NCBI RefSeq assembly: GCF_028693505.1
Contig: NZ_JAQUVF010000009.1
Coordinates: forward strand, 1 to 64,000
DNA: 64,000 bases
Direction: 5' to 3'
Source: Oscillibacter sp.
GTDB taxonomy: Bacteria > Bacillota > Clostridia > Oscillospirales > Oscillospiraceae
Shown here: in pieces, positions 34,075 through 40,311 of the stretch
Numbering within the stretch: position 1 is the stretch's first letter
How the letters are laid out: the number at the start of each line of letters is the position of its first letter
Notes under the pieces: generated by a model
Seen by the model: the letters and a program-made list of their open reading frames with translations, nothing else
What the model was told of the DNA's origin: nothing
Databases searched by the model: none
Position numbers and translations under genes: made by a program

Positions 34075-34095
34075 ATATATAGGATGCCTATATAT
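34075..34095. promoter_or_regulatory. likely PadR operator
   Basis: The perfect inverted repeat ATATATAGG ATG CCTATATAT lies immediately upstream of padR. It is AT-rich like known PadR sites and would overlap the promoter. Confidence 0.6.
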
Positions 34096-34224
34096 TAATC
34101 CTTAACGACAACCGTGTCAATGCCAAATCCAAATAATCCTCTGCCGCATGCGAACCTCCTTCTTGCAGTATTGGCCTGTATGGCAGTTGAAGATAAAAAA
34201 GATACGCCGCAAAACCGAATCCCC

Positions 34225-34260
34225 GCCCCACTTCGGTGGGGCAGTTTCCTTCTTTTGGCA
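34225..34260. other. orphan hairpin
   Basis: GCCCCAC TTCG GTGGGGC is followed by AGTTTCCTTCTTTT. It has terminator shape on the + strand, but no supported gene precedes it; it resembles the terminators of the cassettes downstream. Confidence 0.45.
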
Positions 34261-34294
34261 TATCCTGTATTATAGACGTTAGGAGGTGCCAAGC

Positions 34295-34660
34295 ATGATC
34301 ATGCAGGCCATCGTAATAGAAGTACAGTGGGAGCGTCTGCTTGTACTGGATCTCGACACCCGGCAGCAAGTCCTTGTCATTACACCGGACGCCGTCCGAT
34401 TCCGCCCCGGCGATTTCGTGCGCATCTGGTACAACGGCGTGATGACGCGCAGCATTCCGCCGCAAATCTACGCGCTGCGCATTGCGGCCGGTCCATGGGA
34501 GAATTTCCCGCCCGTGCGTCCCTCTCCGCCGGTCATTTCCCCGCCTGTGGTGTTCCCGCCCGTTTTCCGACCGCCGTTTTTTCCCCGTCCGCCCCACGAC
34601 CATCCGGGAAACAGACCGCCCCACGATCATCCGGGAAACAGGCCGCCCCACCGCAGGTGA
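34295..34660 (+). CDS. small beta-domain protein with Pro-rich tail
   Basis: A 121-residue protein from ATG 34295 with AGGAGGTG upstream. Residues 1-68 (MQAIVIEVQWERLLVLDLDTRQQVLVIT...FRPGDFVRIWYNGVMTRSIPPQI) look like a small OB-like beta barrel; the tail (80-121) is proline-rich with two copies of HDHPGNRPP. Similar short proteins occur in spore-forming Clostridia in my memory, but no function is known. It is the first of four tandem single-gene cassettes, each with its own SD and terminator. Confidence 0.78.
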   Translation: MIMQAIVIEVQWERLLVLDLDTRQQVLVITPDAVRFRPGDFVRIWYNGVMTRSIPPQIYALRIAAGPWENFPPVRPSPPVISPPVVFPPVFRPPFFPRPPHDHPGNRPPHDHPGNRPPHRR

Positions 34661-34666
34661 TTTCTG

Positions 34667-34695
34667 CCGCCCCCCCATGGGGGCGGTTTTCTTTT
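34667..34695 (+). terminator. cassette 1 terminator
   Basis: CCGCCCCC/GGGGGCGG is followed by TTTTCTTTT; the 3' tract GGCGGTTTTCTTTT is the same as in cassette 2. Confidence 0.85.
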
Positions 34696-34816
34696 ACCGT
34701 CCCGCTCCTCCGGCTTGCGGCGGCAGAGAGGCACTCCCTCATTCGTTATGTTTTTTCTTTCAAATTTCTACATAATCTGCGTGGCGATGCGCAAGCTATC
34801 CCGGAGGTGATTTTTC

Positions 34817-34969
34817 ATGAATAACCGTATTGAGATCGAAAGCCCGCGCAAAAAGCCCCACAAAGAAGATGAGAAGCCCATCTCAAAGGTTTATCCGGCA
34901 ATTGACAACGATCTTGCCCGGGATAATCTCGAAAATAATATCCCTGCCGCCGATCTGGAGGACCTGTGA
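34817..34969 (+). CDS. small acidic/basic protein, 50 residues (not in ORF track)
   Basis: ATG 34817 with GGAGGTG seven bases upstream; ends TGA 34967-34969. The sequence starts MNNRIEIESPRKKPHKEDEK and ends NNIPAADLEDL: hydrophilic, highly charged, no cysteine, no TM. It was missed because it is under 60 residues. Its leader (TGCGCAAGCTATCC then the SD) is nearly the same as that of the next cassette, and a terminator follows directly. The function is unknown; the layout suggests a separately expressed small protein. Confidence 0.72.
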   Translation: MNNRIEIESPRKKPHKEDEKPISKVYPAIDNDLARDNLENNIPAADLEDL

Positions 34970-34970
34970 C

Positions 34971-35001
34971 CCGCCGCCCCTTAACGGGGCGGTTTTCTTT
35001 T
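34971..35001 (+). terminator. cassette 2 terminator
   Basis: CCGCCCC TTAA CGGGGCGG is followed by TTTTCTTTT. Confidence 0.88.
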
Positions 35002-35060
35002 CCGCTCGCCCCTCTGAATAGTTGCCGGGAATCTGCGCACGCTATCCTCGAGGTGGTCGT

Positions 35061-35216
35061 ATGTCGTATGTAAATCCCAAATTGGAATCCCGATTCGAGT
35101 CCCTGTCCATTGACCTGAAAAACGAAATTCTATCCCGCGACGTTCAAATCAACAATTTATATGATCTCATCGCAGTTCTTCAACAGATCATCGACGACGG
35201 AGAGTCCGCCACTTAA
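35061..35216 (+). CDS. small helical protein, 51 residues
   Basis: ATG 35061 with GAGGTGG upstream, 13 codons inside the track's ORF. The sequence SYVNPKLESRFESLSIDLKN...NNLYDLIAVLQQIIDDGE predicts two amphipathic helices, typical of a small dimerising or partner-binding protein. The stop codon is inside the terminator stem. The leader before the SD repeats that of the 34817 gene. Unknown family. Confidence 0.72.
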   Translation: MSYVNPKLESRFESLSIDLKNEILSRDVQINNLYDLIAVLQQIIDDGESAT

Positions 35217-35234
35217 TTGTGGCGGACTTCTTTT
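35204..35234 (+). terminator. cassette 3 terminator
   Basis: GTCCGCCAC/GTGGCGGAC is followed by TTCTTTT. The stop codon TAA forms part of the loop. Confidence 0.88.
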
Positions 35235-35328
35235 CCCGGCGCCCCGTTTGGAGCGGTCATGCCCCTCCTCCTTTTTTATCCACGTATTTTTGATCATTTA
35301 TTTCAAACCATACTGTGGAGGTGATAGT

Positions 35329-35499
35329 ATGGGATTAACGTATACAGACCAATACGCAAACATTGGCCCAACGCCTGAGGCAGCCGCCTTTTTTAACGAT
35401 CTTCCGGATTTTATAAAGGCGCAAATACTTGCGCAGGGAGCGCCAAGCTCGTTGGACGCTCTCAAAAAAATGGCTGATGAAGCAGACTATATCTTCTAA
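35329..35499 (+). CDS. small protein, 56 residues
   Basis: ATG 35329 with GGAGGTG; the track's 112-residue ORF starts inside the previous gene's terminator and is wrong at the N-terminus. The sequence GLTYTDQYANIGPTPEAAAFFNDLPDFIKAQILAQG...LKKMADEADYIF predicts short helices with no cysteine or TM. It shares with the previous protein a size, a helical look and an FFNDLPDFIKAQIL versus SLSIDLKNEIL-like segment. Unknown function; it is the last of the four cassettes. Confidence 0.74.
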   Translation: MGLTYTDQYANIGPTPEAAAFFNDLPDFIKAQILAQGAPSSLDALKKMADEADYIF

Positions 35500-35502
35500 T
35501 TT

Positions 35503-35528
35503 CGCCGCCCGATCAGGGCGGCTTTTTA
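35503..35528 (+). terminator. cassette 4 terminator
   Basis: GCCGCCC GATCA GGGCGGC is followed by TTTTT. Confidence 0.85.
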
Positions 35529-35663
35529 AATGAACCGTTGTTTAAAAAGGTTCTGCGGGGCCAACAGCATCCCCCCTATTTCACTTTACGAGCTCCGGCA
35601 CACCTTCCAAATCGCAGTAGAGTTTCTCTCAGGCCAGTAACATCTTTTCTGATTTGGTAAAAG

Positions 35664-35718
35664 CAAAACCGCTTCCCACCTGTTCTACTAAGCAAATCAG
35701 GCGGGATGCGGTTTTGTC
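35664..35718. terminator. long imperfect hairpin, probable terminator
   Basis: AAAACCGC...CCACCTG pairs with CAGGCGGG..GCGGTTTT around a loop of about 17 nt. It lies downstream of the anti-sigma gene on the minus strand, ending in a T-run there. It is about 100 bp past the stop. Confidence 0.6.
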
Positions 35719-35822
35719 TCAAAACTTTTAATTTTTTAAATCATCTCTACATTATAAGCCGGCAGGCTCTCTAATGGCTCTTGCCGTACCCTGTGAGAAC
35801 GACCGTTCTCCTCAGGTTTTCC

Positions 35823-37163
35823 TTATGTGGTCTTGATCACGCTCTCCGCCATGTGGAGTAGAGTTTCCTCGTCAAACGCTCCTCGGATGCTGAATGACAC
35901 ACCATCGCTGTTTGTCCATATTATTGTGGCTATCTGACCGCCGCTGACCACATGGCAAATTTCTGTACTGCCATCGTCGAAAGTAACGGTTTCCGTTCCG
36001 CCATAAGTGGCGTCACGCTCCTTTTTCGCCTCCCAATAAGTTCCCGTACAGCCATCAATGCATACTTTTTTTGTATTGATTCCCTGTGTGTACAAGCTTC
36101 CTGCATCATTGGAGGCGTACGTAAAGCAGAAATACCAGTTATCTCCATCCACAAACTCTTCCCATGTTGCTCCCGGTACGTCGTGCCGTTCAACGGAGCG
36201 GCTCCCTACCGGCGTCCAGTTTAAAACGTATTTTGATATCACGTCCAACTTTTGTACGCTCTCCGCCATTTTAATCAAAGCTTCTTTGCTGGGGCTGATA
36301 TAAGGACCGCTTTCCAATGAATAGAAGCAATCATTGCTCTCCCACAAGAGATAGGTGTATCCGCCGTTCTCATAATAATCCGCACCGGCACCGCTGACAG
36401 AGACACGTTGGCAGTCATTTTCTGTAAGTCCCGCAATTATGCGAGTGGATTTTGATGCCTGTGAACAAGTATATGTCAGCATTCCGGAACCGCTTTGATA
36501 AAGCCAATCGCAAGCGCCATTGTCATCGCCGGTTGACTGTATTTTCTTGATTCCCCAGCCGTCCGGCACCCAGGTTGGAGCCCATGCCGGTGCAGTGTCA
36601 AAGCAGTCCGGATTACTTTGTACAGGTATGTCAACGTAGGCGTTTTCATCTTCTCCGAGGTAGACGCGAACCGTTGTGTCGACACCTTGCGACGAATTTA
36701 CGGTGGAAGCATCTTCTTGAGCAGACTGAATTATTTCAGCAAACGAGGAAGGCGCCTCTACCGTAGACGTTTCTGTGCTTTTGCCCTCCCCGCTGTCTAA
36801 TATTTCAGGAGGAATTGGTCGCGGTGCTTCCACGCCTCGATAAATCACAGCATACTCGATAAACTCCCGCAGCCAATTCAGAACTGCCGCCCGTACCGTG
36901 GGACTTGCCGCCATCAGAGTGCCAAGCGTCAGGGACACCGCCAGCAGCAGACATGCAACGCTTTGCAGCATCTTCTTCCAGACCGGCTTCCGTTTATTTT
37001 TATACCATTGGTCGGGGCCTGACAGCATCTTTCTCCGACTTCTGCGATAGGACAGCGTCCATTCCGGCTCTTCCTCAGGGGCGGAGAGTGCTTCCGCAAA
37101 ATCCACGATGGCCGCACGCAGCAGAGCGTCTTTGAGCTTTGCGTCAAATACCGCTTCATTCAT
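35823..37163 (-). CDS. anti-sigma-like membrane protein with DUF4367
   Basis: A 446-residue protein. Residues 1-60 are cytoplasmic (MNEAVFDAKLKDALLRAA, DQWYKNKRKP), then one TM (about 66-86, MLQSVACLLLAVSLTLGTLMA). The outside part ends in a DUF4367 domain (ISFSIRGAFDEETLLHMAESVIKT-like end). It overlaps the sigma-factor gene by 8 bp, the usual arrangement for a membrane-bound anti-sigma factor. It would hold the sigma factor until an envelope signal arrives. The signal is unknown. Confidence 0.82.
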   Translation of the reverse strand: MNEAVFDAKLKDALLRAAIVDFAEALSAPEEEPEWTLSYRRSRRKMLSGPDQWYKNKRKPVWKKMLQSVACLLLAVSLTLGTLMAASPTVRAAVLNWLREFIEYAVIYRGVEAPRPIPPEILDSGEGKSTETSTVEAPSSFAEIIQSAQEDASTVNSSQGVDTTVRVYLGEDENAYVDIPVQSNPDCFDTAPAWAPTWVPDGWGIKKIQSTGDDNGACDWLYQSGSGMLTYTCSQASKSTRIIAGLTENDCQRVSVSGAGADYYENGGYTYLLWESNDCFYSLESGPYISPSKEALIKMAESVQKLDVISKYVLNWTPVGSRSVERHDVPGATWEEFVDGDNWYFCFTYASNDAGSLYTQGINTKKVCIDGCTGTYWEAKKERDATYGGTETVTFDDGSTEICHVVSGGQIATIIWTNSDGVSFSIRGAFDEETLLHMAESVIKTT

Positions 37164-37695
37164 GGCAGTAGCCCTCCTGATTCAGTTTTTTGATGAGAAG
37201 CTGCCGCCCTCTGGAGATCAGCGTGGACACGGTGGAAGGATTCATGCGGGTGCGCCGGACAATCTCCTGATAGCTGTACTCCAGCGCAAACCGCAGTTCC
37301 AGCACCTCACGGTATTTTTTCGGCATGGAGCGAATCAGCGCAATGAGCCGCGTCGTCTCGTCCAGGGGAGGTGCTTCCGGTGCGGGTGCGTCCCAGTCCT
37401 CCGGAAGCGGGTCGGTGCGGCGCTCCTTCTTCAGCATCGTCAGCGAGACGTTTTTCGCCACCACGACCACATACCCCTCGATGCCGTCCCACGGAATTTT
37501 TTTAATTTCCTCAAAATGCTGGATGATTTGCAGCCAGCTCTGCTGCACGGCGTCCTCCGCCAGCGTCTGGGAACGCAGAATTTGCAGGGCAATCCGATAG
37601 AGCTTCTTTTCGTATGCACTATGTAATTTCAAAAATTTGCGTTGGTCTTCCTCGTCCTCCAGCATTGCAAGTAACATGGGAAGCATGGGTACCAC
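37156..37695 (-). CDS. sigma-70 family (ECF-type) RNA polymerase sigma factor
   Basis: A 179-residue protein with region 2 (YEKKLYRIALQILRSQTLAEDAVQQSWLQIIQHF) and region 4 (MPKKYREVLELRFALEYSYQEIVRRTRMNPSTVSTLISRGRQLL) separated by an acidic/proline linker. There is no region 1.1 or 3, as in ECF sigma factors. The start is 37695, or an internal Met at residue 4 or 7. It is co-transcribed with the DUF4367 anti-sigma gene. A GGGAACTTTT sequence upstream could be its own promoter. Confidence 0.92.
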   Translation of the reverse strand: MVPMLPMLLAMLEDEEDQRKFLKLHSAYEKKLYRIALQILRSQTLAEDAVQQSWLQIIQHFEEIKKIPWDGIEGYVVVVAKNVSLTMLKKERRTDPLPEDWDAPAPEAPPLDETTRLIALIRSMPKKYREVLELRFALEYSYQEIVRRTRMNPSTVSTLISRGRQLLIKKLNQEGYCHE

Positions 37696-37714
37696 CTCTG
37701 TCTCTTCGTATTTC

Positions 37715-37746
37715 TTTACTGTACCATAATTCCGGAAAAAGTTCCC
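37715..37746 (-). promoter_or_regulatory. possible autoregulated ECF promoter
   Basis: On the minus strand GGGAACTTTTT lies about 17 bp before TATGGTAC, ahead of the sigma gene. GAAC is a typical ECF -35 core. The -10 is unclear, so the call is weak. Confidence 0.35.
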
Positions 37747-37768
37747 TTCATAACGAAAGGAGTTTTAC

Positions 37769-37924
37769 TTATTGGGGGCGATAGCCTCGCTCCGACAGTT
37801 CCTGTAAAAAACACAAGAGGTGATCGTGATAGCAAAAGATTTGATCATGAAATCCTTCGACTGAATGAAAAGAAGCGATCTTTTTATTATCTAAAATCCA
37901 GACCTGCCAGATTTCCTGCCTCAT
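37769..37924 (-). CDS. small protein, 51 residues
   Basis: From ATG 37924 (GGAGGAACAACT upstream), MRQEIWQVWILDNKKIASFHSVEGF...LLCFLQELSERGYRPQ. The track's extra 28 residues come from prophage remnant sequence. A compact beta-beta-alpha look (WILDNKKIASFH, then a helix) recalls short orphan proteins common in gut Clostridia. It has no TM and two cysteines. No neighbour suggests a role; it lies between the sigma gene and the phage remnant. Confidence 0.6.
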   Translation of the reverse strand: MRQEIWQVWILDNKKIASFHSVEGFHDQIFCYHDHLLCFLQELSERGYRPQ

Positions 37925-38075
37925 AGTTGTTCCTCCATCCATCAAATAAGTCTCTTTTCCGTCTACATAAGGAATACAAGCTTGCTGTCCTTTTTGTCTC
38001 AAAAGCAAAAAATGTTTTTTGTTTTTGAGTAAAAACCTGAACTAGCGTACCTATCCTTATACAGTGAAAAAGAGA

Positions 38076-38522
38076 GAAAAGCTCATTGCTGACGAGGACA
38101 CTGTCCGCAAACTGCTTGTACATCTGGCCGAGGATATCGCACACGCGGACAGCCTCCCTGGCAGCGGTCTCCCACATTTCCTGCAGGTCGGTAATCGTCA
38201 GGTTGTAGTCGCCCTCACTGGAGGTGATCACCTTCGCTGTTCGTTCCGCCGCTTCTACCTCAGATAGGATACCGCGCTTCATGCCGATCAGCGTCTCGCA
38301 GTTCCGGAGATACGCCGTTTTACGGGCCAAGAAGGACTGCTCCCGGAACGCGGGCGAGAAGATGGTGAGTCCGATATCGTCCGGGGATTCATCAACCGCT
38401 GTAAACACATGATCTTTCAGTTTGTTTCGCTTACCATCAGGTCCGACCACCATCATGTCATTGCTACAAATGATACGAGATTCACCACGCTCAAACTCCC
38501 CGTTGATCTGTGCCTCGTTTAC
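38076..38522 (-). pseudogene. phage portal protein fragment (A118-like)
   Basis: Internal part of a phage portal protein: INGEFERGESRI, VFTAVDESPDDIGLTIFSPAFREQSF, CETLIGMKRGILSEVE and TAKVITSSEGDYNLTI match the A118-type portal C-terminal half, including the FSPAFRE and TAKVI segments. Both ends of the gene are missing; at the 3' end the frame runs on into unrelated sequence, and the 5' end abuts an integrase fragment on the other strand. It is a non-functional scar. Confidence 0.7.
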
Positions 38523-38565
38523 ATTGATCGCGTGGATCGGACCTACCGCAGGAGCATATGTCAGC

Positions 38566-38733
38566 GTTAACAAGGAAATGCCCGAGGGCCTGAAAAAGAT
38601 GGTCGTAGGCCATTCAAAGGACATGGACACTGAGGGAACCTACGGGCACCAGCTGACGGGAGACATGAAAAAAGCAGCGGATTATTCGGCGCTGGCTTTT
38701 GATAAAATTCTGAACAAAAACGGCTCAAAATAA
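38566..38733 (+). pseudogene. tyrosine integrase C-terminal fragment
   Basis: The final 55 codons of a phage integrase: MPEGLKKMVVGHSKDMDTEGTYGHQL then AFDKILNKN. The GHSK...TYGH pattern holds the last catalytic His and Tyr of tyrosine recombinases. Everything upstream is replaced by the portal fragment. The 3' end is 75 bp from tRNA-Arg, the usual attachment site position. Confidence 0.75.
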
Positions 38734-38769
38734 GGCAGTGTGTACTTCGGTGTGTACCTGAGCAAAAAG

Positions 38770-38803
38770 CAAAACCCCTGAGGCTTAGAGCCTCAGGGGT
38801 TTC
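38770..38803. terminator. terminator downstream of tRNA-Arg
   Basis: AAACCCCTGAGGC/GCCTCAGGGGTTTT lies directly after the tRNA gene on the minus strand; it may also end the integrase on the + strand. Confidence 0.85.
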
Positions 38804-38807
38804 ATGC

Positions 38808-38884
38808 TGGTACGCCCGGCTGGATTCGAACCAGTGGCCTTTAGAGTCGGAGTCTAACGCTCTATCCAACTGAGCTACGGGCGC
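38808..38884 (-). tRNA. tRNA-Arg (anticodon CCG)
   Basis: A 77-nt cloverleaf on the minus strand: acceptor GCGCCCG/CGGGCGT, D arm GCTC/GAGC, anticodon stem TTAGA/TCTAA around loop CTCCGAC (anticodon CCG, reading CGG), T arm ACTGG/CCAGC-type with TTCGAAT, and an encoded CCA. It is the likely attachment site of the adjacent prophage remnant. Confidence 0.95.
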
Positions 38885-38961
38885 ATCTACACAAGACATA
38901 TCTCTCACATGTCTTGTGTAGTATAGCAGTCTTTTTAGTTTCTGTAAAGTCTTTCTTTAGA

Positions 38962-39000
38962 ATTTTTTAAAAAATTGCAGGGTGCGCGCACACCCTGCAA
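38962..39000. terminator. terminator of the DtxR-family gene
   Basis: On the minus strand TTGCAGGGTG/CACCCTGCAA is followed by TTTTTTAAAAAATT. It lies 5 bp after the stop. Confidence 0.85.
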
Positions 39001-39005
39001 CCGTA

Positions 39006-39377
39006 TCAGCATTCATTCTGCTCCACAAATTTCCGGATCTTTACAAAGGTTTCATCGCTGACATCGTGCTCCACCTTGCAGGCATCTTCCGCCGCCGTTT
39101 CAGCCCCGACGCCAAGCATGGTAAACAGTCTTGTCAGCGTCTTATGCCGGCCGTAGATCCGGGTGGCGACCTCCATGCCGCTGTTGTTCAGCGTAATCGT
39201 TCCGTCTGTCGCCATGGAAATATACCCGCTCTCCCGCAGCTTTTTCATGGCAATGCTGACGCTGGGCTTTGAATACCCCAGCTCATTCACAATATCAATG
39301 GAACGCACGGAGCCGCATCGTTCCTGCAAAATCAAGATGGATTCCAGATAATCTTCCGCAGACTCATGAATCACCAA
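39006..39377 (-). CDS. DtxR/MntR-family metal-dependent regulator
   Basis: A 123-residue protein: ESAEDYLESILIL, winged helix SIDIVNELGYSKPSVSIAMKKLRESGYI, and the dimerisation part RHKTLTRLFTMLGV...ACKVEHDVSDETFVKI, where C, E and H metal ligands lie. It lacks the C-terminal SH3 domain, so it is the short MntR-type form. It would repress iron or manganese uptake genes when metal is bound; no such transporter is adjacent. It is divergent from the phe T-box leader. Confidence 0.92.
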   Translation of the reverse strand: MVIHESAEDYLESILILQERCGSVRSIDIVNELGYSKPSVSIAMKKLRESGYISMATDGTITLNNSGMEVATRIYGRHKTLTRLFTMLGVGAETAAEDACKVEHDVSDETFVKIRKFVEQNEC

Positions 39378-39475
39378 AACGATTCCCCCTTTGTTGCCGC
39401 AGTGCTATGATTTCATGTTAACAAGTTTATTGCCCGATTGCAAGGCTTTTCCAGTTGATACGCAAGATTTTTCTC

Positions 39476-39504
39476 TTGCTTTTTGGCGATTTTTATGATA
39501 TAAG
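39476..39504 (+). promoter_or_regulatory. sigma-A promoter of the pheST T-box operon
   Basis: TTGCTT, a 17-bp spacer, TATAAG. The leader would start near 39511. Confidence 0.65.
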
Positions 39505-39510
39505 TATAAG

Positions 39511-39749
39511 CTGTTATCAGCAATGAACGGGAAAATAACTGTGAAACGCCGCCAAGAGAGATCTGGTCATCGGCTGTAAGCCGGATCGCGGACGCCCGGT
39601 TTGGTTCGCCCGGGAGCTGCCGTGGAGACACGGCGGACGCCCCTCCGTTACCGGGGTGCAAGTGCGCGCGGCAGTCCGCGCGAATTTGGGTGGTACCGCG
39701 GAAGGCAGGCCTTTCGTCCCAATTTGGGGCGGAGGGTCTTTTATTTTGT
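39511..39749 (+). ncRNA. T-box leader (probable tRNA-Phe sensor)
   Basis: The T-box core AATTTGGGTGGTACCGCGG lies at 39683-39701, with a stem III (GCGCGCGG/CCGCGCG) before it and a terminator CCTTTCGTCCC/GGGGCGGAGG plus TCTTTTATTTT after it (39711-39749). The AG-rich bulge AGAGAG near 39562 and the GC-rich stem I are also visible. The downstream genes are pheS-pheT, so Phe is expected; a TTC at 39605-39607 is a candidate specifier but is not certain. Uncharged tRNA would stabilise the antiterminator. Confidence 0.9.
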
Positions 39750-39765
39750 CCGGAGGAGGTGCGTC

Positions 39766-40298
39766 ATGCGGGTCCGCTTTTATGACCCCGCGCAGGGAGA
39801 GTGCTTTCAAGGGGAGCTGTACGGTCTTTTTAATACCGGCATCTTTGAGCGCTGTGTGGTTTTGCAAACCGGCGCGTGGACTCCCGCCTGCCGGGATGGC
39901 ACTATGTCACCACCCAGGCGGAGGCGGAAGCCCTTCTGGAGCAAGCGGAGGATTTTCACGATTCCGTGCTGGCGGAGCTGCACTATGTCAGCGGCTCCCG
40001 GTTGAATGCGGACCGCAGCCTAACGGTGTGCAACACTGTCCGTCAGGTAAGCATGGAATTTCACAGCCAATGGTGCCCGCCGCTGGAGCTGGTATTTGAA
40101 GGCGTGAAGGGGCTGGATCTGCGTCCCGGCGGGAACAACGACTGCTCCGCCCTGATGACGGCCACCCTTCGCGTCCGGGACGCCGCAATCTTTTTCTGCG
40201 ACGGCTTCTGCGAGGACGAGACCGCCTATTCCGGCACCAAGATTTTATCCTATTCCCTGCGGTGGCGTAATTTGAAATCATCAACTACATCCATATAA
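39766..40298 (+). pseudogene. frameshifted ORF between T-box and pheS
   Basis: ATG 39766 (GGAGGAGGTG) opens MRVRFYDPAQGECFQGELYGLFNTG..., which turns into Arg/Pro-rich nonsense after about residue 38. From about 39880 another frame continues sensibly: LPGWHYVTTQAEAEALLEQAEDFHDSVLAELHYVSGS...NNDCSALMTATL, to TGA 40298. The two parts fit one protein of about 175 residues with a one-base frame change near 39850-39900. It may be a real mutation, a sequencing error or programmed shifting. Function unknown; it lies 13 bp before pheS in the T-box operon. Confidence 0.65.
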
Positions 40299-40311
40299 AG
40301 GAGTATGCATT

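Noticed and set aside
34119-34148. A 9-residue minus ORF with a good SD (AAGGAGGTT) ahead of padR
   Set aside because: Too short to support; could be a chance SD or leader peptide, without other evidence.
34174-34272. A 31-residue + ORF (MAVEDKKDTPQN...) upstream of cassette 1
   Set aside because: No SD and its end runs through a hairpin and past it; possible decayed cassette but not supportable.
34769-35315. Forespore sigma-like boxes (TGAATA/CACGCTA, TACATA/CAAGCTA, CATACTG) before cassettes 2-4
   Set aside because: The implied start sites fall at or inside the Shine-Dalgarno sequences, so they do not work well as promoters; the conserved leader may act in translation instead.
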